Source: Crocinitomix sp.
Lineage (GTDB): Bacteria; Bacteroidota; Bacteroidia; Flavobacteriales_D; Crocinitomicaceae
Length of the DNA: 51,120 nucleotides
Reading direction: 5' to 3'
NCBI GenBank assembly: GCA_013138735.1
Contig: WTCE01000064.1
Coordinates: 1-51,120, forward strand
In this document: piece by piece, positions 44,497 through 51,120 of the stretch
How positions within the stretch are numbered: the stretch's first letter is position 1
Layout: each line of letters starts with the position of its first letter
Made by a program: the position numbers and the translations under genes
The notes under the pieces: generated by a model
Database searches by the model: none
What the model was told of the DNA's origin: nothing
Seen by the model: the letters and a program-made list of their open reading frames with translations, nothing else

Positions 44497-44916
44497 TTAA
44501 TTCGCTTGAAACACAACCTCAGTTTGTTTCCCCCATTTGTATTTTGCATGATAAAGTAAAGTGCCATCTTCGGTATAGATAAAGTGATCACCACTTTGAA
44601 AACTCATATCAAATTCTTTGGTCTCCTGTACATTGCCACTTTCGTAATAGGTAGTAAAATCACCATGCACTTTCCCTTTATAAAAATTTTTGGAAAGTGA
44701 CAATTCGCCATTGCTGTAAAAGTTTTCGCAAAGCCCCGTAAATCCTTTGCGCGGTTCGTTTAAGTAGAAGTTATTATAAGGTAAGTCAAAGGCCAATTCC
44801 TTACAATCACAGTAGCTAATTTCGGCGTCAACTACAATGTCGTCAGAATCGTCTTCTGGCCCACTGCATGCTGCCATAAAAAGTGAAATAAAAACGAACA
44901 AAGATAGTAGGCGCAT
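44497..44916 (-). CDS. MORN-repeat lipoprotein (YwqK-like)
   Basis: 139 residues from the ATG at 44914-44916; a longer frame begins at a TTG 45 bp upstream and is unlikely. The signal peptide MRLLSLFVFISLFMAACSG has a lipobox Cys at 17. After an acidic stretch, the YwqK/MORN-like pattern appears: GLCENFYSNGELSLSKNFYKGKVHG, DFTTYYESGNVQETKEF, HFIYTEDGTLLYHAKYKWGK. These repeats are often antitoxin-like or structural; function unknown. The stop codon directly abuts the stop of the converging Asp-rich gene. Confidence 0.75.
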   Translation of the reverse strand: MRLLSLFVFISLFMAACSGPEDDSDDIVVDAEISYCDCKELAFDLPYNNFYLNEPRKGFTGLCENFYSNGELSLSKNFYKGKVHGDFTTYYESGNVQETKEFDMSFQSGDHFIYTEDGTLLYHAKYKWGKQTEVVFQAN

Positions 44917-44959
44917 AATAAGATTTTTAGCTAGCCAAAGGTAAGCAATTCTGCTGCAC

Positions 44960-44994
44960 AAAAAAAGGGACTGTTAATTCAATAACAGCCCCTT
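44960..44994 (-). terminator. Terminator after the Gly-rich T9SS gene
   Basis: On the minus strand AAGGGGCTGTTA pairs with TAACAGTCCCTT (one mismatch) around TTGAAT, and a T tract follows. It lies 16 bp after the stop codon of the 45010-47043 gene. Confidence 0.8.
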
Positions 44995-45009
44995 CATCTA
45001 ATTTTAGTC

Positions 45010-47043
45010 CTATTGTTTTACAATTTGGATGGTCTTTGTTGTCTCTTCTTGCTTAATCTTCACGAAATACGTTCCATTTGCAAGACTTGCCAAGGTAATA
45101 GTTTCCTGATCTGTAGCTACACCATTTAGAATGATGTCACCAGTTACAGTAACTAATTCATAGGAGAAATTCCCAGCCAAAGCAATCGTAATTTCATTAA
45201 CTGTGGGGTTTGGATAAACGGCTAACGAACTACCATTTAGCTCATCAATACCAACTTGGCTTCCAACTACTGCTGTTAATGTATTGCTGCATCCTTCGGC
45301 GTCTTCTACGACTAATATATAAGTTCCAGCGGCTAGACCTGTTAAATCTTCAGTGTCATCAAAATCTCCTGTTCCATCATTATCCCAGTCATATGTGTAA
45401 GGAGTATATCCGCCAGTTACGTCAATTGCAATTTCACCATCATCACCAAAAATTTCATCTGTCGCTACATAATCTATTTGAATAGAGTCTCTCACTTCAA
45501 CCTCAATTTCCGCCTCATTTATACAATCATTATCATCAGTACCTGTAACCAAAAGGTAAATTGTTCCAATTTCAGTAGGCACATATTCAACGCCATCCAA
45601 AATGTCAACTGGTAACCAACTATAATCTGTTGCTCCAGTTCCTGTTGCTGTAAAGCCCTGCCCTAGGCAAATTTTATCGTCATCAACCGTTGCTGTAACA
45701 TCAGGTAATGCGTTTACCAAAATTTCAATACTTGCTTCATTCTCACACCCAGTAATATCGTTTGTCCCGGTAACTGTAAAGGTTGTGACTCCAAGATCAG
45801 GTGAATATGCATCTCCTTCAGTAACATCAGCTGGATCCCATTCATACGTGTCAGCATCTCCTCCTGAATTTAGAATAACAGTTGCTCCCTCACAAATTTC
45901 TGTTTCATCAGATGAAATCGTAACCTCTGGTAGTTCAAAAACTTCAATATCAATTGAAATATCACAATCCGTCGGGTCATCACTCGTTGCTGTATAGGTA
46001 ATTATTCCAGTAGTCAATGGTTCAAACTCCACATCATCTTCAATACCCATGTCCCAAGTAATCGTTCCTTCTCCTTCACCATCAAGCGTAACTGTTTCAC
46101 CGAAACATATTTCAGTGTCAGAAGCAGTTACCGTAATCGCCGTACACAATATCGTAATAATAATTTGTCCGTGTCCTTCGCGTACTCCTTGCGTATGTTC
46201 AACGTCAGTCGCTCCAGGATCAGCATAACTAGATCCTCCGCCGCCACCAGCAAAACAAACTCCTGCGCCACCGCCATAATATCCGCCGCCGCCGCCGCCG
46301 CCAGATGTACATCCAGTTCCGCCACATGAGCAAGTACTTAATCCAGATGGTGCACATAAAGAGCTACCACCAAAACCTAAAGTTCCACTTCCGCCTACCA
46401 AACCACCAGAGCACCAGCAAGAATTATTGCCGCCAACTCCACCAGAAACTGCAGATCCTGCGCCTCCACGTGTGCAAGGACCACTTCCTGTTTCAGTCAA
46501 TGCCATTTGAGCTGTTAATCCACCTCCGGCACCAGAGCCAGCTGTTGATTTATAGGGGCCACCGCCATTTCCAGCGACTCCACCACCAGCACCTGCAACG
46601 GCTACTCTGTTAGCTAAGGTGGCTCCGCCTTGTCGAATGTCCGAAGCACCACCACCACCGGCAGCAATAACTTCAGTTCCACTGCAAGTTTCAGGATCTC
46701 CACCACCATTGTAGCCACCAGACGCTTCAGAGCCTTCTCCGCCAACATATAGATATAAAGTTTCACCTGGTGTTACAGTTAATAAACCTGTGACTTGGCC
46801 ACCGTTTCCAGCATCAACAAAAATGTCACTCGTTCCTCCCCAGCCAATAGTGGTTCCTTCTATGTCACCTCCCTCAGCGCCTAAAACATCAAATTGTATT
46901 TCAGTCACACCTGCAGGAACAACAAAAGTTTGTTCTCCACCAGTATAATCAAAGGTCGTTACATCCTGTCCAAAGGAGGTTGTGGCAAGCGAGAGTGCTA
47001 GAAGCATTGTTGCCTTTTTATAATTAAAGTATTTTTTCATCAT
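45010..47043 (-). CDS. Gly-rich T9SS adhesin-like protein with Ig-like and SprB repeats
   Basis: 677 residues. Signal peptide about 1-25 (ATMLLALSLATTSFGQ). Residues about 28-310 are a Gly-rich domain of the ALK/LTK-like type: FVVPAGVTEIQFDVLGAEGG, GETLYLYVGGEG, IAAGGGGASDIRQGG, GGGGGGGYYGGGAGVCFAGGGG, ending HGQIIIT. Three Ig-like domains follow, each with a Cys-Ile-Cys-Gly motif start (DTEICFGETVTL, ETEICEGATVIL, DDKICLGQGFTA). A SprB repeat is at about 535-590 (GEIAIDVTGGYTPYTYDWDN), then the T9SS sorting domain (AVYPNPTVNEITIAL to IQIVKQ). A GGC codon run lies at 46283-46302 on the complement. Likely a surface adhesin; ligand unknown. Confidence 0.85.
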   Translation of the reverse strand: MMKKYFNYKKATMLLALSLATTSFGQDVTTFDYTGGEQTFVVPAGVTEIQFDVLGAEGGDIEGTTIGWGGTSDIFVDAGNGGQVTGLLTVTPGETLYLYVGGEGSEASGGYNGGGDPETCSGTEVIAAGGGGASDIRQGGATLANRVAVAGAGGGVAGNGGGPYKSTAGSGAGGGLTAQMALTETGSGPCTRGGAGSAVSGGVGGNNSCWCSGGLVGGSGTLGFGGSSLCAPSGLSTCSCGGTGCTSGGGGGGGYYGGGAGVCFAGGGGGSSYADPGATDVEHTQGVREGHGQIIITILCTAITVTASDTEICFGETVTLDGEGEGTITWDMGIEDDVEFEPLTTGIITYTATSDDPTDCDISIDIEVFELPEVTISSDETEICEGATVILNSGGDADTYEWDPADVTEGDAYSPDLGVTTFTVTGTNDITGCENEASIEILVNALPDVTATVDDDKICLGQGFTATGTGATDYSWLPVDILDGVEYVPTEIGTIYLLVTGTDDNDCINEAEIEVEVRDSIQIDYVATDEIFGDDGEIAIDVTGGYTPYTYDWDNDGTGDFDDTEDLTGLAAGTYILVVEDAEGCSNTLTAVVGSQVGIDELNGSSLAVYPNPTVNEITIALAGNFSYELVTVTGDIILNGVATDQETITLASLANGTYFVKIKQEETTKTIQIVKQ

Positions 47044-47220
47044 ATCTATAAGTTTCGTTCTTTTCTAAATTTAACGATTTAATTGAAGACCAATCAAGTG
47101 TAAAACGACTTATTTTGAAAATTTAGATTCCTTCAAAATAAGAATCATTATTCTAAAACATTTACAGTCAATACACCAGACGAAAGAATGAAAAAAAAAC
47201 TATGAATTTTCTATTAAAAG

Positions 47221-47252
47221 TTTGGTTACCGCGTAAAGATCAATTATATTTG
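47221..47252 (+). promoter_or_regulatory. Promoter of the tRNA locus (TTTG, 20 bp, TATATTTG)
   Basis: TTTG at 47221-47224 and TATATTTG at 47245-47252 match both Bacteroidota elements exactly, with a 20-bp spacer. The downstream GCGCT/AGCGC pair (about 47253-47275) could form a leader hairpin. The first tRNA-like sequence starts about 53 bp further on; the intact tRNA is 159 bp away. Confidence 0.6.
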
Positions 47253-47297
47253 CGCTCGCTTAAACGAAAGCGCTTAAAAAAGATATTTATTACCAAC

Positions 47298-47373
47298 GAT
47301 ATATTGCGGGGTGGATCCGTGAGAGAACGAATTGTCGGGCTCATATCCGTCAACTGACGGACTAAGGTTCGAG
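47298..47373 (+). repeat. Degenerate initiator-tRNA copy A
   Basis: GATATATTGCGGGGTGGA (47298-47315) is identical to 47404-47421, the leader and first 11 bases of the intact tRNA. The D arm is then replaced by unrelated sequence. TCGGGCTCATA resumes at 47335, followed by TCCGTCAACTGACGGA in place of the 3' anticodon stem and variable loop, then AGGTTCGAG. The T arm and acceptor 3' strand are missing. It cannot fold into a tRNA. The segment 47335-47373 is a 39-bp direct repeat with 47791-47829. Confidence 0.7.
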
Positions 47374-47410
47374 AAAATTGAAATATTGAAAAAATGCAAT
47401 AAAGATATAT

Positions 47411-47483
<73 letters not shown>

Positions 47484-47488
47484 CTTTT

Positions 47489-47516
47489 AAAGCCGATCAT
47501 TTATGATCGGCTTTTT
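47489..47516 (+). terminator. Terminator of the tRNA transcript
   Basis: AAAGCCGATCAT pairs perfectly with ATGATCGGCTTT around TT, and further Ts follow. It lies 6 bp after the tRNA. Confidence 0.9.
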
Positions 47517-47546
47517 TGTTTTATAGAATCCCAAACTTCTGAAAAC

Positions 47547-47813
47547 ATGTTTTACACATACGTTTTATATTCGAAAAAATTCAATAAAATTTATATTGGC
47601 TATACGTCAGATTTAGAAGATCGCTTCTTGTCTCACAACGAAAAAGCAACTAAAGGCTATACTGTAAGGTTTCGTCCATGGGTTGTAGCTTTTTATGAAG
47701 AATTCCCAACAAAGGTTAAGGCCATGAAGCGGGAAAAAGAATTGAAAAGTAGCCGTGGAAGAAATTACATTTGGAATAAACTAGACGAACTCGGGCTCAT
47801 ATCCGTCAGCTGA
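47547..47813 (+). CDS. GIY-YIG nuclease family protein (UPF0213/YhbQ-like)
   Basis: 88 residues, the usual size of stand-alone GIY-YIG proteins. YTYVLYSKKFNKIYIGYTSDLEDRFLSHN (3-31) holds the GIY/YIG strands and conserved Arg. FYEEFPTKVKAMKREKELKSSRGRNYIW has the catalytic Glu (about 51) and the typical KxxEKxLK and GR motifs. The fold is a metal-dependent DNA endonuclease; cellular targets of this branch are not known. The last codons, ELGLISVS and the stop, are written in mosaic tRNA sequence (CTCGGGCTCATA) and its palindrome TCCGTCAGCTGACGGA, so the C-terminus was fused to or shaped by the flanking repeat. It sits between the intact tRNA and partial copy B. Confidence 0.88.
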   Translation: MFYTYVLYSKKFNKIYIGYTSDLEDRFLSHNEKATKGYTVRFRPWVVAFYEEFPTKVKAMKREKELKSSRGRNYIWNKLDELGLISVS

Positions 47814-47844
47814 CGGACATAGGTTCGAGTCCTGTCCCCGCTAC
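47791..47844 (+). repeat. Partial initiator-tRNA copy B (3' part with palindrome)
   Basis: TCGGGCTCATA, the perfect palindrome TCCGTCAGCTGACGGA (47802-47817), then CATAGGTTCGAGTCCTGT and CCCCGCTAC: the anticodon arm start, T arm and acceptor 3' strand of tRNA-fMet, with the palindrome in place of the 3' anticodon stem. Its first 39 bp match copy A at 36 of 39 positions. It lacks the 5' half of a tRNA. Confidence 0.8.
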
Positions 47845-47922
47845 AAAAAAAGTTAAGATCACGAAGTGAGCTACTTTTCATTGTGAAGCCCCCATTTAGG
47901 ACTGACGATTGTAAGGAGTCAT

Positions 47923-47960
47923 TCCTGTCCCCGCTACAAAAAAAAGTATAGATCACTTTT
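47923..47960 (+). repeat. Partial initiator-tRNA copy C (3' tail)
   Basis: TCCTGTCCCCGCTAC and the following A run, AGTATAGATCAC, repeat the 3' end and downstream flank of copy B (47830-47862), shifted by 93 bp. This is a second partial duplication of the tRNA 3' end. Confidence 0.65.
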
Positions 47961-48068
47961 TTCCATTTTGAAATAACCTTTGACTTATTTCTGATAAAAA
48001 CACACCACTCTTTCCGGTAAAATGTTCAAGACTTCCACTATATTGTAAAATAATATTACTCGAACATT

Positions 48069-48725
48069 ATGAACGAAAAAATTCCTTTAGTAAGATTGTC
48101 AAATGAAGAAATTCGGGTTCTTGGTGTTTTGATTGAAAAAGCCAAAACTACTCCTGATTATTACCCCATGACGATCAATTCAATTTTAACGGCATGTAAT
48201 CAAAAATCTTCCAGAAATCCTGTTGTTAAATACGATACGGACATAGTCGTCAATGCATTGGATTCACTTCGGAAAAAGGAGTTCGCAGCCAAAGTACACG
48301 GTGATGGAAGGTCAACAAAATATCGACATACTCTTGCTATAAAATATCCATTGGATCTGGCAGAATTAACTATTCTGGGATTATTATTTTTGCGTGGACC
48401 TCTAACCAGCGGTGAGATTAATTCAATGTCTGGAAGAATGTTTGATTTTGAAAATCTTGAGGAGGTTCAAAGAACAGCGGAACAGCTAATGGAGACAGAA
48501 ATACCATTTATATTTCGTATGCAAAAAATAACAGGACAAAAAGAAGCGCGTTTAGTGCACTTATTTGCTGAAATCGCGCAGTTAGAAGATTTGGATACTA
48601 ATACTGACGAAATCGATTCATCTTCGTTAAAAAGTATGGAGTTAGAAGATAGAGTAACTGCATTGGAAAAGCAGCTCGCCGAACTACAAGCTGCCTTCGA
48701 TAACTTGATGAAAGAACTCAGTTGA
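48069..48725 (+). CDS. DUF480 family protein YceH
   Basis: 218 residues. Two winged-helix-like domains: the first with LSNEEIRVLGVLIEKAKTTPDYYPMTINSILTACNQKSSRNPV (about 10-52), the hallmark of YceH/DUF480; the second with LTILGLLFLRGPLTSGEINSM and FRMQKITGQKEARLVHLF. A C-terminal coiled coil follows (LEDRVTALEKQLAELQAAFDNLM). The function is unknown; the fold suggests nucleic acid binding. Length and motif order are as in E. coli YceH. It is monocistronic and follows the tRNA/GIY-YIG locus. Confidence 0.9.
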   Translation: MNEKIPLVRLSNEEIRVLGVLIEKAKTTPDYYPMTINSILTACNQKSSRNPVVKYDTDIVVNALDSLRKKEFAAKVHGDGRSTKYRHTLAIKYPLDLAELTILGLLFLRGPLTSGEINSMSGRMFDFENLEEVQRTAEQLMETEIPFIFRMQKITGQKEARLVHLFAEIAQLEDLDTNTDEIDSSSLKSMELEDRVTALEKQLAELQAAFDNLMKELS

Positions 48726-48779
48726 ACCATAGTTTATTTGGTCATTGAATTTCAACGCCCCTTCTACAAAAGATTTCAT

Positions 48780-48787
48780 TATCTTTG
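48780..48787 (+). promoter_or_regulatory. Candidate -7 box TATCTTTG
   Basis: An exact TAnnTTTG match 22 bp upstream of the ATG at 48810. Confidence 0.4.
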
Positions 48788-48809
48788 CTGTAAATGACTA
48801 ATTATTAGA

Positions 48810-50867
48810 ATGCTAATGAAGTTTCTTAGTTTAATTGTTTTCTTAATAGCAACGATTCAGGTATCGGCTCAATGTGATTCATTAATTATTACAGCAATAT
48901 ACCTGACAAATGCTGATGCTGATTTTATTGAAGGGGAACAAAGTTGTACAGGCGACTCCTTAACTTTGGAAGCGACGTCAACTAATGATGGCGATATTAC
49001 GTGGGATTTAGGAGTTGTAGATGGAGAGCCATTTTTACCAATGGGAACAGGAGACATAGTTTATACAGCAACGAGTAGTTCTCCTGATGATTGTTTGACA
49101 AGTTATGAAATGCATATTCATGCCTTGGATGATGTCGAAGTTATTGCAACGCCTGATACGATATGTGCTGGAGAGACTACCGTATTTGAAGTGCTAGGAG
49201 GTTGGTGTGAATGGGATTATGGTCCCGTATGTGGTGAGGAGATCTATACAGGTGATCCTATTGCAATATGTGAGACATCTACCATAACAGGAACGGCAGA
49301 GTCCATGGATACAGGTTGCCTCATGGACGCCAGTGTTTTGGTCGTAGTGAATACACTTATCGCATCTGTTCATGCTTCTGATGACTCGATTTGCTTAGGT
49401 GAAGAGCTTATTCTTTATGGTGGTATAGATGATGGTGGTTATTTAGATCCTTTAAATCCGATTTTTCCTGATTATTTTGAATGGAGTGATGACGTTGAAG
49501 ATAGTGTCGCATTTACTCCTGAAACGTCAGGTTGGTATTCTGTCACAGCAGTGAGTATTGAACCCAGTTGTGAAATTGCATTTGCGATTTTCGCTACGGT
49601 AAACTCAACGGAAATTGCAATCGGTGAAACAGATACATTGATTTGTATAGGCGACAGTATGATTTTAACAACTTATGGCGGCGATACATATAGTTGGGAC
49701 GAAGAGATTATTGATGGAGAACCATTTTATCCAATTGCTACCGAAATTTATACGGTAATTGGTAGCAATTCTGAAACAGGTTGCACAGATATTGCCAGTA
49801 TAGAAATTGTCGTTAGTGAAGATTTTCCAAGTGTCAGCATTATGGCTTCAGAATCGTTGATTTGCTTTGGCGAAGAACTTATTTTAACAGCAAGTGGAGC
49901 AGATGATTATAATTGGGATGGTGATGTGCTAAATGGCGTTCCGTTTATTGAAGATGAAGCAGGGAGTATTACGTATAATGTTGTTGGAACTTATCTGGAA
50001 ACCGGATGCGCTGATTCAGCAAATATTGAGATTACAGTTTTGGAAGAAGTACCCATAACTTTTTTAGAATCGGATTCGATTTGCAGTGGTGATAGTTTGT
50101 TGATTTTTGGGAGTTTTCAAAGTGAGCCTGGGGTTTATTCTGATTTGCTAACAACGGAAATTCATGGCTGTGATTCCATCATTATGTTAGAAATTATGGT
50201 ACATGAATTATCGATTACTCCATTAGAGTTAATGACTATTTGCGCAGGAGATAGCTTGTTAGTTTTTGATACTTATGAAATCAGTGCGGGTGTCTATTCT
50301 GATACATTGACATCCGAAATTTTTGGTTGTGATTCCATTCTCACGAGAGAATTAGCGATAAATGATCTTCCAATTGTTTCATTTGAGCCTGTTTCAGAAG
50401 GTGTTATTTGTTTGAATCATCCAAGCGTTGCGCTCAATGCTGAACCCAGTGGAGGTGATTTTTCTGGATTTGGTGTTAGTGGAACAACTTTTAATCCCGA
50501 AAGCGCGGGCGAAGGAAGCCATTGGTTATTCTATGCCTACGAAGATGATAATGGCTGTACCGGAGTTGATTCGATAATGGTAACCGTGTCGGATTGTTTA
50601 GGATTGAATGAATTAGAGAAAAGCGGCACATTGGTATTTCCCAATCCCTTCTCAGATTATACCACAATCAGTTTTTCAGATGATTTAATTGAGAGTCATA
50701 CGCTTATTATTCTTAACATTCTTGGTCAAGAAATTTATAGAAATGAAAGTGTAACAGGATCAACCCTAGAAATCAAAAAAGAACAATTAGGAGTTGGTGT
50801 TTATATCCTGTCACTATTTAATTCTGATTCAGAAGAATTGTTCAGCGCAAAACTTATCGTAGAATAA
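48810..50867 (+). CDS. T9SS-sorted protein with Ig/PKD-like repeats
   Basis: 685 residues with a signal peptide (FLSLIVFLIATIQVSAQ). A series of Ig-like domains follows, each opening with a Cys-containing start (ATPDTICAGETTVFEV, ASDDSICLGEELIL, TDTLICIGDSMILT, ASESLICFGEELIL) and carrying a W strand (YSWDEEIIDGEPFYP, YNWDGDVLNGVPFI). Two shorter repeats follow (DSICSGDSLLIFGSF and MTICAGDSLLVFDTY, each with YSD(L/T)LT and GCDSI). Then come an Ig-like segment (GGDFSGFGVSGTTFNPESAG) and the T9SS sorting domain (VFPNPFSDYTTISF to KLIVE). The Ig repeats resemble those of the 45010 gene. Likely a surface protein used in adhesion; no enzyme domain is seen. Confidence 0.85.
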   Translation: MLMKFLSLIVFLIATIQVSAQCDSLIITAIYLTNADADFIEGEQSCTGDSLTLEATSTNDGDITWDLGVVDGEPFLPMGTGDIVYTATSSSPDDCLTSYEMHIHALDDVEVIATPDTICAGETTVFEVLGGWCEWDYGPVCGEEIYTGDPIAICETSTITGTAESMDTGCLMDASVLVVVNTLIASVHASDDSICLGEELILYGGIDDGGYLDPLNPIFPDYFEWSDDVEDSVAFTPETSGWYSVTAVSIEPSCEIAFAIFATVNSTEIAIGETDTLICIGDSMILTTYGGDTYSWDEEIIDGEPFYPIATEIYTVIGSNSETGCTDIASIEIVVSEDFPSVSIMASESLICFGEELILTASGADDYNWDGDVLNGVPFIEDEAGSITYNVVGTYLETGCADSANIEITVLEEVPITFLESDSICSGDSLLIFGSFQSEPGVYSDLLTTEIHGCDSIIMLEIMVHELSITPLELMTICAGDSLLVFDTYEISAGVYSDTLTSEIFGCDSILTRELAINDLPIVSFEPVSEGVICLNHPSVALNAEPSGGDFSGFGVSGTTFNPESAGEGSHWLFYAYEDDNGCTGVDSIMVTVSDCLGLNELEKSGTLVFPNPFSDYTTISFSDDLIESHTLIILNILGQEIYRNESVTGSTLEIKKEQLGVGVYILSLFNSDSEELFSAKLIVE

Positions 50868-50968
50868 TCCCTCCTCAACACAAGCAACTCTCCACATCCA
50901 TAACCCTCAATAAAGCCTGCCCGCCTTCTGGCTGGTTCGATATTTGTCCGCTTGGGGCTACCATTGAG

Positions 50969-51002
50969 AAAAAAAGCTTGTCTGAAAAGACAAGCTTTTT
51001 TT
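50969..51002 (+). terminator. Terminator upstream of the group II intron
   Basis: AAAAAAAGCTTGTC (50969-50982) pairs perfectly with GACAAGCTTTTTTT (50989-51002) around TGAAAA. It lies about 100 bp after the T9SS gene and 3 bp before the intron, the type of site group IIC introns favour. Confidence 0.85.
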
Positions 51003-51005
51003 GTT

Positions 51006-51120
51006 GTGTGCCCAGCATGGGCAATGATTATAGGGTTCAAGTCCCGAGCACGCCTTTATAGCAGGAAGTGTTAGCCAATAGCAAGGGTGTCCTGCGTGAG
51101 CAGGAATCTGAAGGAAGCTC
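51006..51120 (+). mobile_element. Group IIC intron, 5' part (domain I), truncated by the window edge
   Basis: The intron begins GTGTGCCCAGCATGGGC at 51006, the GUGYG 5' end followed by the CCCAGCAUGGG of domain I. It continues with TATAGGGTTCAAGTCCCGA, then AGCAGGAAGTGTTAGCC, then GCAAGGGTGTCC, then GGAATCTGAAGGAAGC. These blocks match, in the same order, the start of group IIC ribozymes such as the one from Oceanobacillus iheyensis. The intron is inserted 3 bp after a terminator T tract, the typical IIC target. The rest of the ribozyme and any reverse transcriptase lie beyond the window. Confidence 0.9.

Larger units (their letters stand above)
47044..47410. other. Promoter and degenerate tRNA region upstream of the initiator tRNA
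   Basis: No protein gene is visible. The stretch holds an AT-rich left part, a good promoter (47221-47252), and a degenerate copy of the initiator tRNA (47298-47373). A minus-strand frame through this region only mirrors tRNA sequence. Confidence 0.6.

Noticed and set aside
47765-47956. Minus-strand open frame over tRNA copies B and C
   Set aside because: It also mirrors tRNA-derived repeats (GDRTRTYV type peptide) and overlaps the GIY-YIG gene end.

Overview
The window reads as a chromosome segment of a Bacteroidota bacterium, most likely order Flavobacteriales and plausibly a Crocinitomicaceae/Fluviicola-like lineage (the family is inference). The evidence is a low-GC genome, a gliding-motility ABC transporter pair (gldF-gldG), at least nine large secreted proteins with type IX secretion (T9SS) C-terminal sorting domains, a Bacteroidota-type bamD-rpoZ-coaBC-DUF4835-recN cluster, and promoters of the TTG/TTTG-N19-21-TAnnTTTG type.

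Layout. 1-4400 is an accessory strip of small unrelated genes: a frameshifted hypothetical, a small membrane protein, an FKBP-like lipoprotein or periplasmic protein, a DUF1826-like protein, a sulfotransferase, and a decayed gene at 3909-4302. It has cassette-like inverted and shared motifs between genes. 4494-7316 holds a secreted two-repeat T9SS protein, a small exported protein and repeat-rich spacer. 7317-11483 is the gldF-gldG-DUF4340-PH-domain cluster. 11825-17532 carries a cysteine desulfurase, a MepA-like murein endopeptidase, an FG-GAP/ASPIC/SprB T9SS protein and a lipoprotein. 17832-28703 is entirely on the minus strand: a PNGase F-like T9SS protein with an inserted LamG domain, a MITE-like inverted-repeat element, DUF423, a 145-bp tandem repeat array, DUF4476, recN, DUF4835, coaBC, rpoZ and bamD. 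28877-34481 carries an alpha-oxoamine synthase (sphingolipid/sulfonolipid type), a thioredoxin, a MenE-like ligase, a CPBP protease, an L,D-transpeptidase and a VanW protein. 34608-39645 is a tandem triplet of paralogous T9SS proteins. 39809-50867 has an MscS channel, an Asp-rich beta-solenoid T9SS protein, a MORN lipoprotein, a Gly-rich T9SS adhesin, an initiator tRNA locus with a GIY-YIG nuclease, YceH and an Ig-like T9SS protein. The window ends inside the 5' part of a group IIC intron that begins just after a transcription terminator.

How it works together. Much of the content concerns the envelope and surface: outer-membrane assembly (BamD), peptidoglycan modification (MepA-like, YkuD, VanW), export of adhesins and enzymes by T9SS, gliding-associated transport, and lipid synthesis that may supply gliding-linked sulfonolipids. 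The recN, coaBC, rpoZ, MenE and desulfurase genes are housekeeping.

Most unusual spots: (i) the initiator tRNA locus at 47298-47960, where an intact tRNA and a GIY-YIG gene lie between 39-bp direct repeats of a mosaic pseudo-tRNA that carries a 16-bp palindrome; (ii) the group IIC intron at 51006; (iii) the MITE-like element whose terminal repeat supplies a stop codon; (iv) a dispersed heptanucleotide repeat family; (v) the LamG insertion in a PNGase F-like protein.
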